From the NCBI GenBank assembly GCA_019244235.1, contig JAFASY010000042.1:1-41716 (forward strand): a DNA stretch of 41,716 nt, given 5' to 3'. The DNA comes from Chroococcidiopsidaceae cyanobacterium CP_BM_ER_R8_30 (GTDB lineage Bacteria > Cyanobacteriota > Cyanobacteriia > Cyanobacteriales > Chroococcidiopsidaceae). Positions 34,331 through 41,716 of the stretch are shown in pieces. The notes beneath the pieces were generated by a model, which worked only from the letters and a program-made list of their open reading frames with translations, made no database searches and was not told the origin of the DNA. A program made the translations under genes and the position numbers. Numbering within the stretch: position 1 is the first letter of the stretch; the number at the start of each line of letters is the position of its first letter.

Positions 34331-35870
34331 GACACCCAATATCCTCAAGCATTGCCAAATGCTTTGACACAGGTGCAAGGGTATTGGCAGCGATCGCCCC
34401 ACTGGCAGCGACTGCTGGGAGACCAATACCGGGAAATGTCGAGTCTCCACAGCATAGCAGTCCAGGTATTGGTGTGCCAGGACCAGGAAATAGGCCTGCT
34501 CCAGCCCGGATTGCCGGACCATAAGAACCCCGATGGCGGCGCAGAAAGCGCTCGTGTGTGAGCGGGGTACCAACTAGTGTCACTTCAGTTCGTTCGCGAA
34601 TGTCTGGTATGACTCCCTCTAAAGCCTGCCACATAACTTCGGCACGCACTTGCTTATGCCGCTGATATTCCTGACTCTGACGCTCCATGCCCTGCCAAAG
34701 GGCATAAGGTTCGTTACCAGGTGTATAGACATGAATAACATGCTTTCCTGCTGGTGCCAGCCCTGAATCCAAAACTGATGGAATCGACACAACCACAACG
34801 TTTTGAGGTGCAGCGACACCTGCCTCCCAATTATTGACCACAACATAGTGGCAGGCGAGGTTGGGTGAGATGCCTGCTGCATCAATGCCGAGATGGAGGT
34901 GCATAAAGCTATCACACTCAGGCGTTGCTTGGCGCTTGGCTCGAAACTGTTTTGGCAATGCTTCCTCTGGCAACAGCTTGAGCGTATCCCAAACCGATGC
35001 ATTTGACACAACTGCTCGACGCGCTCGGATCTCTTTACCACCACGCAGACGGACTCCGACTGTACGGCTGCCTTCCACAAGAATTTGCTCGACATGAGCA
35101 CCCAGCATGAGCTGACCGCCATATCGCTCTAATCCTCTCACCATGGCATTAACAACAGCACCACTTCCACCGATGGGATAGTCTAGCACCACACCCGGTC
35201 GATACCAATCGGCAAACATAAATGCGACTTCTGCTGCACTGGTGCCATTAGCAGGCAAGCCAGAAAGGAGAAAACACAGTAAGTCAAGCCAGTTACGTGT
35301 AAACGGGTCCTTAATTGCGCCGTCCATAATAGAGGAGAAAGGCCCTGTGAGCTTGACGACGTTTACAGCATGTCGGAGCAGAGATGGAGCAAATCGGCTT
35401 GTGACGATTGCTGCACCTAGATCAAAGCGCAAGGCAAGGGGTGGAACTGCCAGCACTGCGCTCATAAAGGGTTCCATCACCTGTTGGAACTTGCGCCACT
35501 CGATGGCAGCATCGCTACCACGGAGTTTTGTCAGAACTTGACAAAATTGCTCGGCACCCACTGCTGTGTCAAAATTTGCTTCTGGCAGGCGGCAGCCCCA
35601 AGTATCATAGGTGGCGCATGGAAGTTCCTCGCCAATAGCATCTAGTACTTGTCGGAGGGGGTTTGCAGAGGGACTGTAAGACAGACCAGAATAGAGAGAT
35701 GGTCCTGAGTCAAATTTAAATCCATTGCGCTCAAAAGCGTGTGCAGCACCCCCAGGGATTGAATGGCTCTCGCAGAGAGTTACCTCAAAACCATACCGCG
35801 CCAGTAGTGCGGCGCAACTCAAACCACCAATCCCGCTACCAATCACAACAATGTCTGTCAAAATGCCCAC
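34320..35870 (-). CDS. FAD-dependent oxidoreductase, CrtISO/phytoene-desaturase-like
   Basis: The 516-aa protein opens with the dinucleotide-binding motif DIVVIGSGIGGLSCAALLAR and SIPGGAAHAFERNGFKFDSG, the start of the carotenoid desaturase/isomerase superfamily. The C-terminal FAD segment is GLLCCGDSTFPGIGLPAVAA. It resembles prolycopene isomerase and related carotenoid enzymes, but the exact substrate cannot be read. The start is GTG at 35870; a TTG 9 nt further in is possible. It is the last gene of a coupled operon after a histidine kinase and an SRPBCC protein. The last 15 residues may be altered, since an ArsR remnant abuts the 3' end. Confidence 0.85.
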   Translation of the reverse strand: MGILTDIVVIGSGIGGLSCAALLARYGFEVTLCESHSIPGGAAHAFERNGFKFDSGPSLYSGLSYSPSANPLRQVLDAIGEELPCATYDTWGCRLPEANFDTAVGAEQFCQVLTKLRGSDAAIEWRKFQQVMEPFMSAVLAVPPLALRFDLGAAIVTSRFAPSLLRHAVNVVKLTGPFSSIMDGAIKDPFTRNWLDLLCFLLSGLPANGTSAAEVAFMFADWYRPGVVLDYPIGGSGAVVNAMVRGLERYGGQLMLGAHVEQILVEGSRTVGVRLRGGKEIRARRAVVSNASVWDTLKLLPEEALPKQFRAKRQATPECDSFMHLHLGIDAAGISPNLACHYVVVNNWEAGVAAPQNVVVVSIPSVLDSGLAPAGKHVIHVYTPGNEPYALWQGMERQSQEYQRHKQVRAEVMWQALEGVIPDIRERTEVTLVGTPLTHERFLRRHRGSYGPAIRAGAGLFPGPGTPIPGLLCCGDSTFPGIGLPAVAASGAIAANTLAPVSKHLAMLEDIGCLLE

Positions 35871-35886
35871 ACCCTACACCCTGTTA

Positions 35887-36498
35887 CTAGCCAAACAGTT
35901 CATCTGCTCGCTGGCGAATTGCTAAGAGATTTAACCGGAGATCGCTGCAAAGGCGACGCTCAATGATAGCGACTGGTGTGGTCCGCTTAGGCCAAACATG
36001 CACAGTATAACCAAGGTTAGTTGATTGCTGTGTGGGTGAAGTCGGCTCTAGCCGCCAACTACCAGAATAGTCTCTCAAGTCCCCCTCAACTAAAGTGAAA
36101 TTAATTTCATGAGGGAACTTTTCCTCTAAGTCTAGAACCACACGCGCACTAAAGTTGAAGCGTAGTAATTTTTGGGTACCTACTTGCTCTAGACGAATTC
36201 CTCCTGCCGGATGATCGAGGAGACGACTCTTTGCTAGGTTGGGGATGAAGTCTGCCAAGGCTTCATAATCTGTTAAAACTTGCCAGACATGCTCAACTGG
36301 GTGCGGAATCTGAATTCGAGCTGAGATCAGCCGCTGTCGCTCAGCTATCGGTTGGGTTTGCACCTCCACCGCTTGGAGCAAGTCTGTTTGGATGTCATCA
36401 GCGTCAGCAGGAAAGTCAACGAACTTAGACCGCCGTACAACGGCGGAGCGCGGTTCGACTTCGTCAAGTTCTAGATTAGGATCGTATTCTTCAGTCAC
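35887..36498 (-). CDS. SRPBCC (START/polyketide-cyclase-like) lipid-binding protein
   Basis: From GTG at 36498 the product is 203 aa. After an acidic N-terminal segment (about 50 residues) comes the helix-grip fold: ISARIQIPHPVEHVWQVLTD, ALADFIPNLAKSRLL, then FSARVVLDLEEKFPHEINFT and GSWRLEP. Such folds bind hydrophobic ligands. The GTG overlaps the kinase stop as GTGA (36495-36498), so it is probably translated by coupling; an ATG at 36540 would overlap the kinase by 46 bp. The flavoprotein gene begins 16 bp later. A ligand-delivery role for that enzyme is inference. Confidence 0.82.
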   Translation of the reverse strand: MTEEYDPNLELDEVEPRSAVVRRSKFVDFPADADDIQTDLLQAVEVQTQPIAERQRLISARIQIPHPVEHVWQVLTDYEALADFIPNLAKSRLLDHPAGGIRLEQVGTQKLLRFNFSARVVLDLEEKFPHEINFTLVEGDLRDYSGSWRLEPTSPTQQSTNLGYTVHVWPKRTTPVAIIERRLCSDLRLNLLAIRQRADELFG

Positions 36499-38501
36499 GG
36501 CTGCGGCTCGAAAAACTTGGGCAAAGTAAGGGTAAAGCAAATTTTGCTGATATTCAACTGGCTATCAGGACAACGAGAAACATCGATATCAATCGTGCCA
36601 TGCAAATGCTGTACTAAGCGCTTGACTAAAGCTAGACCTAAACCAGTGCCTTGAATTGCTCTTTGGGTGATACCGCGACCGCGATGGAACTTGTCGAAGA
36701 GCTGGCTTGCCTCCTCTGGAGAGATATTAGAACTCATATTGGTTAGGCTAAATATCACTCTATCGGCTTGTTCATCAACTTTCAAATCGATAGGGGTATT
36801 TGAGTTGGAGTACTTGCTAGCATTAGTGAGCAGTTCTTGAAGAATGCGATTGAGACTATCGGCTTCAGTTGCAATCAGCAACGGTGCTGTCGGGAGTTCA
36901 ACCCGCGCCGTCAATTTCTTATCTGCCCATTTTGTCTTGAAGGACTGAAGTAGCTCTCTAACTTTAAGCTTGAGATCGATGGTTTCTATCTGGAGAGGAA
37001 TTTGCTCGAACTGTAGTTCCTGGAACTGGAGTAGGTCATTAATTAATTTAGTTTCCTGAGTACATTGCTGCTCTAGAATATCTAGATATTTAGTTTGAGT
37101 TTCAGTTGAAAGATTTGGTTGGCGTAATAGACGAATTGCTACACTCATGCTAGTGAGAGGCGTGCGTAACTCATGATTCACATTACTGAGAAAGTCATCC
37201 TTCAACTGATTGAGATACCGCAGTTGGTCAATATGTTGGCGCGTTTTTTCGTACAATTTAGCCTGAATTTGTAGGCTAGTTTTCAGTTGCGCCGTGCGTT
37301 CCTCTACTAAAGCTTGTACCTGTTGCAGCGTTTGGTTTTGAATAATGAAACCACTAACCTGAGCACTGACTAGTTCTAGTAAAGCTAATTCCTCTGACTG
37401 CCAAAGACGAGGTGATGAGTGCTGTAACACTATAAAACCCAATACTGTGCCTTGACTCTCTAAAGGGAACAACAAAATTCCGGCTGTTTGGGAGAGCTGA
37501 AATGTGGGGGCAATATCTTCAGATAGGTCAACTGTTGAAGAATTGTGTATGTCAACAATTGCGACTGGTTTAGGAGCAGCTTGAAATGCTTGTCGGCATA
37601 AACAACACTCTGAAAGCCAGAAGGACTGGGATAGGGAGCTTACTTTAGGCTCAGTGTCAACATTAAACCACTCACAAATAACAGTGGCTTTAGCTTTAGG
37701 AATTTGTGCTTGTCTATCACTGATTTTTAATAAAGGGTCCGCATATTTCAACAGCAGAATCGAGCCATACTTAACTCCAAAAGTCTGGACGATACCAGCG
37801 ATCACCAGTTGAAGAAATTGCTGTAATTCTAAGGAGCTACGGCTTGCTATTACCAATTGATTCATCAAGGTTTGATAGTCTGCAACAGCTTTCGCTTGCT
37901 GTTGCAAAGTAGCTATCATTGCAGTTTGTTTAACCTGAGAGATAGCGATCGCCACTGACGAGGCTACAGCCTGAGCCCGTTCTATTTCTGTAGCTGTCCA
38001 ATAATGAGGCTCTCTTTGCATCAACAAAATTAGCCCACAAATCTTGTCTTTAAATCGGACGGGAATTTGCAAAACTGCCCTGACTGGCAGCAGTAGATGC
38101 TGCCAAACCGTTGATAGGTTGTTTTCAGTTGCCTGAGTGTCATCAATGATCTGTGTATTGGTATCCGCTGATATTAGCGGTACGAGTTGTTTTAAGGCAA
38201 GCATTTCCAGTTTCGGTGACACAGGCAACTGGTTGCCAGAATACCAAAAAGCAGCTTGAGATTGGTCATAATTACCATTTTGGATGGTAATTATGCAGCA
38301 GTCTACCTGGAAGCTCTCGCCTATAGTCTGCACTATCTGCTGCATCATTTTTGCTGGCTCAAAGCTGTCCGAAACAATTTGGTTAATTTGCTGTGCCAAA
38401 GAGGCTGTTTCTGCCTGATGCTGCATTGGTATGACAGGGATATTCCTGAGAGCGCTCTGATTTATGTGGACAGTGTGGCGGCAACGAGAAAAGTTAGTCA
38501 T
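36495..38501 (-). CDS. Sensor histidine kinase with two GAF domains
   Basis: A soluble 668-aa kinase. Two GAF-type sensory domains are visible at about 45-190 and 225-400, the second with paired Cys in SECCLCRQAF. A coiled-coil linker leads to the phosphotransfer helix with H443 in NVNHELRTPLTSM. The ATPase domain has ILQELLTNASKYSN (N box), FDKFHRGRGITQRAIQG and GTGLGLALVKRLVQHLHG (G2). GAF2 could bind a chromophore or cyclic nucleotide, but no clear bilin-lyase motif is recognised. No response regulator is adjacent. First gene of the operon; its stop overlaps the SRPBCC start. Confidence 0.92.
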   Translation of the reverse strand: MTNFSRCRHTVHINQSALRNIPVIPMQHQAETASLAQQINQIVSDSFEPAKMMQQIVQTIGESFQVDCCIITIQNGNYDQSQAAFWYSGNQLPVSPKLEMLALKQLVPLISADTNTQIIDDTQATENNLSTVWQHLLLPVRAVLQIPVRFKDKICGLILLMQREPHYWTATEIERAQAVASSVAIAISQVKQTAMIATLQQQAKAVADYQTLMNQLVIASRSSLELQQFLQLVIAGIVQTFGVKYGSILLLKYADPLLKISDRQAQIPKAKATVICEWFNVDTEPKVSSLSQSFWLSECCLCRQAFQAAPKPVAIVDIHNSSTVDLSEDIAPTFQLSQTAGILLFPLESQGTVLGFIVLQHSSPRLWQSEELALLELVSAQVSGFIIQNQTLQQVQALVEERTAQLKTSLQIQAKLYEKTRQHIDQLRYLNQLKDDFLSNVNHELRTPLTSMSVAIRLLRQPNLSTETQTKYLDILEQQCTQETKLINDLLQFQELQFEQIPLQIETIDLKLKVRELLQSFKTKWADKKLTARVELPTAPLLIATEADSLNRILQELLTNASKYSNSNTPIDLKVDEQADRVIFSLTNMSSNISPEEASQLFDKFHRGRGITQRAIQGTGLGLALVKRLVQHLHGTIDIDVSRCPDSQLNISKICFTLTLPKFFEPQP

Positions 38502-38541
38502 TAATTTATGTTTATGGATAGGTATCGCATGCTAAAGAGAA

Positions 38542-38564
38542 GGCAATGTCTTGCATACATTGCC
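38542..38564 (-). promoter_or_regulatory. 8-bp perfect inverted repeat upstream of the kinase operon
   Basis: GGCAATGT (38542-38549) and ACATTGCC (38557-38564) flank a seven-base spacer, 41 bp upstream of the kinase start. It may be an operator or a leader hairpin. No regulator can be named. Confidence 0.5.
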
Positions 38565-38702
38565 GACCATAGAATTGCGATAAATTTATAACGCCAGCAG
38601 AAGCCTTAGTTGACACACTTTCCCTCCCCTGTACCCTCTGCTTTCAGCAAAAATGCTCAAACCAGGATACTCAAAACTCATTTAACGGTAACTATGGCAG
38701 CA

Positions 38703-38837
38703 CTGCTTTCATGCTCGTCATTTGCAACTAGCTGTTAAGGGATGTCGCCTACCTTGTGAGAACGGTGACCCCATGCAACGGCGGTGAAAGCAGCGTTGGC
38801 TTTAGAGGAATCAAGAGCGGTTGCCGCTCTGACATCC
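38703..38837 (+). ncRNA. Candidate structured RNA with pseudoknot-like pairing
   Basis: CTGCTTTCA (38703-38711) pairs perfectly with TGAAAGCAG (38785-38793). GGATGTC (38740-38746) pairs with GACATCC (38831-38837). The two helices interleave, as in a pseudoknot, and AGAGCGG/CCGCTCT (38814-38830) forms a hairpin inside the second. A short frame here also reads VRTVTPCNGGESSVGFRGIK to a stop, so it could instead be the 3' end of a decayed TnpB-type gene, where a guide RNA scaffold is expected. Identity is open. Confidence 0.35.
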
Positions 38838-39187
38838 ATTGAAGATCGCCAATTCCAAACTACCTTACTGCTCACTAAATAGAATCCGTAATTTCTCTAG
38901 AATATTGGACAACTTTTGACAGGTCAGTTCGAGATATAGGTTTAATTCCCTAGAACTCGCTCAGCCTCATTAAGAAAACATAATAATCTACAATTAAGTT
39001 AGTTATTTTAATGCCTATTTGTTGATATGGTTTTTGAGATTAAAGTCACAAATCCAAAGTGCATTCTTACTGCTTTATAATGCAATTTTAGTCGCGCCAA
39101 TGAACAAGAAATGCAACAAATTCAGCAAGAGCTTTATTCATAAACCATGAATTCATTTATCATGCTATCAGCTTTTACTTAGGCCAA

Positions 39188-39213
39188 AGAGAGTAGGGCT
39201 CCCCCTGCTCTCT
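39188..39213 (-). terminator. Hairpin after the RHH gene
   Basis: AGAGAGTAGGG (39188-39198) pairs with CCCTGCTCTCT (39203-39213), 11 pairs with one G-U, loop of four bases. It lies 33 bp past the RHH gene stop. The following T-run is weak (CTCTCTTTGG on the minus strand), so termination efficiency is uncertain. Confidence 0.5.
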
Positions 39214-39245
39214 CTAAATAACTTGAAATATATCAAAGAGTAGAT

Positions 39246-39581
39246 TTATCCTGCCAAACTCCCAACGCTTAAAGGAACTAGCTCTCCGTTAGCAGTAAGT
39301 CCTAGGAACATAGATTCTTGCGGTCGAATTAATTGCCCCGTTAGTACGCAGTGTTCTTCCCGTTGGGCTGTAGCAGCTATACTCGCTCGGATATCAGATA
39401 GCGAAAATTCGGGTCTATAATCACCAGATTTTTGCTGCACATAGCTCCACAAGACATCTCGAATCAGAGCTTGATAACCCTGGTGATCGGCTAGTTCTTT
39501 GAGTTTATCTTTTAACTCCCGCTCTAGGCGGATGCTGGTGACTTCCATCTCAGTGGTTGTTTTGCGAGTCAGTGTATGCAT
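39246..39581 (-). CDS. Ribbon-helix-helix type DNA-binding protein
   Basis: An ATG at 39581 with GGAGGAG about 8 nt upstream gives a 111-aa protein; a longer frame to 39719 has no such site and overlaps the upstream gene. Residues about 12-55 (EVTSIRLERELKDKLKELAD and following helix YQALIRDVLWSYVQQ) match an RHH domain, usually a DNA-binding dimer. The second half has CVLTGQLIRPQESMFLGLTA and no known domain. It sits 86 bp after the polysaccharide deacetylase gene. It may be a regulator or antitoxin-like; no toxin gene is adjacent. Confidence 0.8.
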   Translation of the reverse strand: MHTLTRKTTTEMEVTSIRLERELKDKLKELADHQGYQALIRDVLWSYVQQKSGDYRPEFSLSDIRASIAATAQREEHCVLTGQLIRPQESMFLGLTANGELVPLSVGSLAG

Positions 39582-39667
39582 CTTTTCTCCTCCAAGATAT
39601 GGACAGGTTAATAATACAAGTGTAGTATGTTTAATGCCATGTTCAAGCTGCTCCCTTGCCTCTTCTG

Positions 39668-41113
39668 TCACCTTGACAGTGTCATTCCTCCCCAGGAGCG
39701 GGTAATCGCAGATTGCCAATCCAACGAACCGATGCGGTCAATTGCTAGCAAATCCTTTGATTGTTCGGCAAAGCGGTCTTCAAGGTCATTCATCGTTAGC
39801 GCCGCCCTATATCCCGCCTGTCGTAGCAAATCTGTTACGCGCTCATCATACTTACCTGAGGGATAAGTAAAGTATTGAATGGGAATACCAAGCTGTGCTT
39901 CTAGTATGCGTTTGGACTCCATCACTTCTAGCCGTAGCTGACTCGTAGGTAGTGCCCTCAAATCCATTGGATGAGTGACGCTGTGAGAAGCAATAGTCAC
40001 TAAAGGGCTAGCTATCATTTCCCGGAGTTGAGCCCAAGTCACATGGTCTCTGCCAGTATTTTTTCCAACGTTTAAGGTGTAAATTGAAAAAACAGCGGGG
40101 TAGCCATACTGTTTGAGGAGCGGGAAAACATATTTATAGGCGCTTTCATAGCCATCGTCAAAGGTCAGCAGGACTGGCTTACCCGGCAGTGGAAGTCCGG
40201 TACGCAGATGAGTGACCAGCTGCTCAAGACTAATTGGAGTAATACCACGCTCCCGGAATGAACGCAGTTGTTGTTCAAACTCCTGTGGAGTCATGTCGAA
40301 AAACACGAGTTTCTTTGGCAGGATGTCGTGATACATCAAGACTGGAATTCTAGCCAAGCGGGCCTGTGCGTTAATATGCGGCCAAGGACTGGGGTGCAAG
40401 TAAGCTAGCAGCTCATGAGCAGAGAGTGACTGCTGTTGGGCGACAGATAGGGAAGCAATTTCAGCTTGGCTCCAAGAATCGAGCTGAACCAGTTCATCCT
40501 TCAGCTTTTGCGCATTTGCTGCATATATTGCTGCACGATCGGGTTTTAGTTGCGACAAACTCTGGTCGATTGCTTCGGTCATCTTGATGCCATCTGGCAG
40601 AGTTAATCGGCTCTCTTGGGCGCTTACTGTTTTGCTATTCGCTGCTAGCTGGGGAACGATAAATTCATCCACTGCAACTTTAGGTGCTGGATTTAAGCTA
40701 GCTTGAATCAATTTGCTCAATCTAGGTTCAGCATTGTAGCGGCGGTAAAGAATTAGCCGAGCCTGCTCAATCGCCTTGCCATCCTCCATCTGAAGCTGGG
40801 ACTTATGGGATTTGGCATCTGGAGCAGCCAAACATTTGAGATCAACAGTATCAACGGCAATTTTGTGAGTTAAGCCACAAGTGATAGTGTCAGTTGCCAC
40901 AACCAGAGGCCGTTCCCCAACTGCTGCAACTGAGTTAGATATGGTACTGGTATTAGTAGTGTTACTGTTGGTGATAGATGTGCCAGGGATTGCGCTGGAA
41001 GCCAGATTTAGTTTAGGGGCTGAATTACACCCACCTAGGACAGCAACTAGCGATAGCGCTGTTATTCTCCAGGTTTGACGAACTTTAGTCACTAAGTGTT
41101 TACGTGGTATCAT
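39668..41113 (-). CDS. Lipoprotein polysaccharide deacetylase (NodB domain)
   Basis: A 481-aa exported enzyme. The N-terminus has basic residues, a hydrophobic stretch and a lipobox LGGC with Cys29, so it is likely lipidated and envelope-bound. A Ser/Thr/Asn-rich linker follows. The NodB domain begins near residue 262 with PVLMYHDILP. Its metal/catalytic motifs are LTFDDGYES (near 318) and ASHSVTHP (near 371), with YFTYPSGKYDE as motif 3. It would remove acetyl groups from amino sugars of peptidoglycan or an exopolysaccharide; the substrate is not decided. Length between the lipobox and the NodB domain (about 230 residues) is unusual and lacks a recognised fold. Confidence 0.88.
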   Translation of the reverse strand: MIPRKHLVTKVRQTWRITALSLVAVLGGCNSAPKLNLASSAIPGTSITNSNTTNTSTISNSVAAVGERPLVVATDTITCGLTHKIAVDTVDLKCLAAPDAKSHKSQLQMEDGKAIEQARLILYRRYNAEPRLSKLIQASLNPAPKVAVDEFIVPQLAANSKTVSAQESRLTLPDGIKMTEAIDQSLSQLKPDRAAIYAANAQKLKDELVQLDSWSQAEIASLSVAQQQSLSAHELLAYLHPSPWPHINAQARLARIPVLMYHDILPKKLVFFDMTPQEFEQQLRSFRERGITPISLEQLVTHLRTGLPLPGKPVLLTFDDGYESAYKYVFPLLKQYGYPAVFSIYTLNVGKNTGRDHVTWAQLREMIASPLVTIASHSVTHPMDLRALPTSQLRLEVMESKRILEAQLGIPIQYFTYPSGKYDERVTDLLRQAGYRAALTMNDLEDRFAEQSKDLLAIDRIGSLDWQSAITRSWGGMTLSR

Positions 41114-41237
41114 CCTTCAAGCTTTAAAATATAATATCAACCGTTTAAACTACCAAATCATGCCTCGTTAGCACAGAGCAACTTTTCATTTTCGTCCACT
41201 TAGAGGACCTTTTAGATATCTAAGATATTTCGGCTAG

Positions 41238-41716
41238 GTGGTTATTTCAATAAGATTGCTAACAGAACAGCCTATCAGCTTACATAAGCTAGCTCGTAGC
41301 TCACAAGAAATGCCGCATCTCGGTTCAGAAAAAACAATCCGCCTTAAAAACATCCGCAAGCAGCAGCAAGCTATACGGCAAGCCATATCTATCTTATCCA
41401 AGTCAGTTATAGACCAAGATAAAACCCAGGAATTGGCAAAGAGACTGGAACTCACGGTTCGAGAAATTGAACGATTGTGTGACCAGCAGAATATTGCTAT
41501 CGCTGACTTATCTGCTTCGTCTCGCCAAATCTATAGTTGGATGAAGTTTTTAACGCTACATCACTTAGAACTTCACTTAAAGGTCATCCAGCAGATTAAC
41601 CAGATTGTAGCAGAGATCCTTGTTGATAAAAGACATCTCAGACCAGGTTTTCATTCTGTTCCTACAGTAGAAGTAGAATTAGTCAATAGCACTAGTCTCT
41701 ATAAGGTAAGCAGAAA
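41238..41716 (+). CDS. Hypothetical protein, 3' end outside window
   Basis: The plus frame is open from a stop at 41235 to the window end (about 160 codons). Starts at GTG 41238, TTG 41256 or ATG 41310 are possible; none has a strong ribosome site. The product is basic and helix-rich near the start (EKTIRLKNIRKQQQAIRQAI), followed by a heptad-like stretch to about residue 80 and SSRQIYSWMKFLTLHHLELH, then a beta-like VEVELVNSTSLYKV segment at the cut end. No family is recognised. It is divergent from the deacetylase gene over 124 bp. Confidence 0.5.
   Translation, partial: MVISIRLLTEQPISLHKLARSSQEMPHLGSEKTIRLKNIRKQQQAIRQAISILSKSVIDQDKTQELAKRLELTVREIERLCDQQNIAIADLSASSRQIYSWMKFLTLHHLELHLKVIQQINQIVAEILVDKRHLRPGFHSVPTVEVELVNSTSLYKVSR

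Larger units (their letters stand above)
38502..39245. other. 744-bp gene-free region with several strong folds
   Basis: No credible ORF of useful length was found. It holds a promoter-proximal hairpin at 38542-38564, an interleaved helix pair at 38703-38837 with a strong hairpin AGAGCGG/CCGCTCT at 38814-38830, an AT-rich middle part at 38880-39170, and a terminator-like hairpin at 39188-39213. It is the most structured non-coding stretch in the window. Confidence 0.6.

Noticed and set aside
34331-34573. Upstream part of the minus-strand frame that ends with the ArsR-like tail
   Set aside because: This portion is antisense-frame shadow of the flavoprotein gene; only the last 54 residues show ArsR similarity.
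35242-35541. Plus-strand 99-codon ORF inside the flavoprotein gene
   Set aside because: Shadow of the real minus-strand gene; composition and lack of a start site do not support coding.

Overview
The window is chromosomal DNA of a cyanobacterium. HIP1-type octamers (GCGATCGC) recur in many genes. The gene set is also cyanobacterial: an Ftn2/ZipN (ARC6-type) division protein, ferredoxin-sulfite reductase, a DUF4912 protein, a VTE6-like DUF92 membrane protein, and a 2-oxoglutarate decarboxylase/succinate-semialdehyde dehydrogenase pair. Gene order and repeats suggest a coccoid or Chroococcidiopsis-like lineage, but I cannot fix the genus from sequence alone. No CRISPR array, rRNA or intact transposase was seen. 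There is one tRNA gene (Lys-UUU).

Layout. 1-2.3 kb: truncated amidase, cupin protein, solitary DNA methyltransferase, tRNA-Lys. 2.4-8.8 kb: housekeeping genes pdhA, ftn2/zipN, a DUF4912 gene and tyrA, with clear terminators. 8.8-11.9 kb: the two-gene bypass that closes the cyanobacterial TCA cycle (annotated by similarity as acetolactate synthase plus aldehyde dehydrogenase). 12.0-14.7 kb: a duplicated module, in which a single-domain response regulator faces a DUF2294/MpsC-like gene, twice; both regulator copies carry the same small hairpin motif in their leaders. 14.8-22.0 kb: zinc alcohol dehydrogenase, DUF92, VOC protein, repeat-rich hypothetical, rsmE, sir with an extra C-terminal ribbon-helix-helix-like segment, and uracil-DNA glycosylase. 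22.4-29.2 kb: an orphan radical SAM protein, a response regulator-histidine kinase/aldehyde dehydrogenase pair, and a tldD-pmbA operon. 29.2-34.3 kb: accessory region with inverted repeats, a GntR regulator, an EamA transporter, a DUF2917 gene, two tiny paralogous genes (one easily missed), a MocR-type regulator and an ArsR-family remnant. 34.3-38.5 kb: a coupled operon of GAF histidine kinase, SRPBCC protein and CrtISO-like flavoprotein. 38.5-41.7 kb: a 744-bp gene-free stretch with a pseudoknot-like fold, an RHH gene, a lipoprotein polysaccharide deacetylase and a gene cut by the window end.

The points most worth checking are the repeated leader motif with compensatory stem changes upstream of the duplicated response regulators, the interleaved long helices at 38.70-38.84 kb, the kinase/SRPBCC/flavoprotein operon, and the 31.4-34.1 kb module bracketed by 30-bp direct repeats. 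No claim was tested by database search; family calls rest on recognised motifs.
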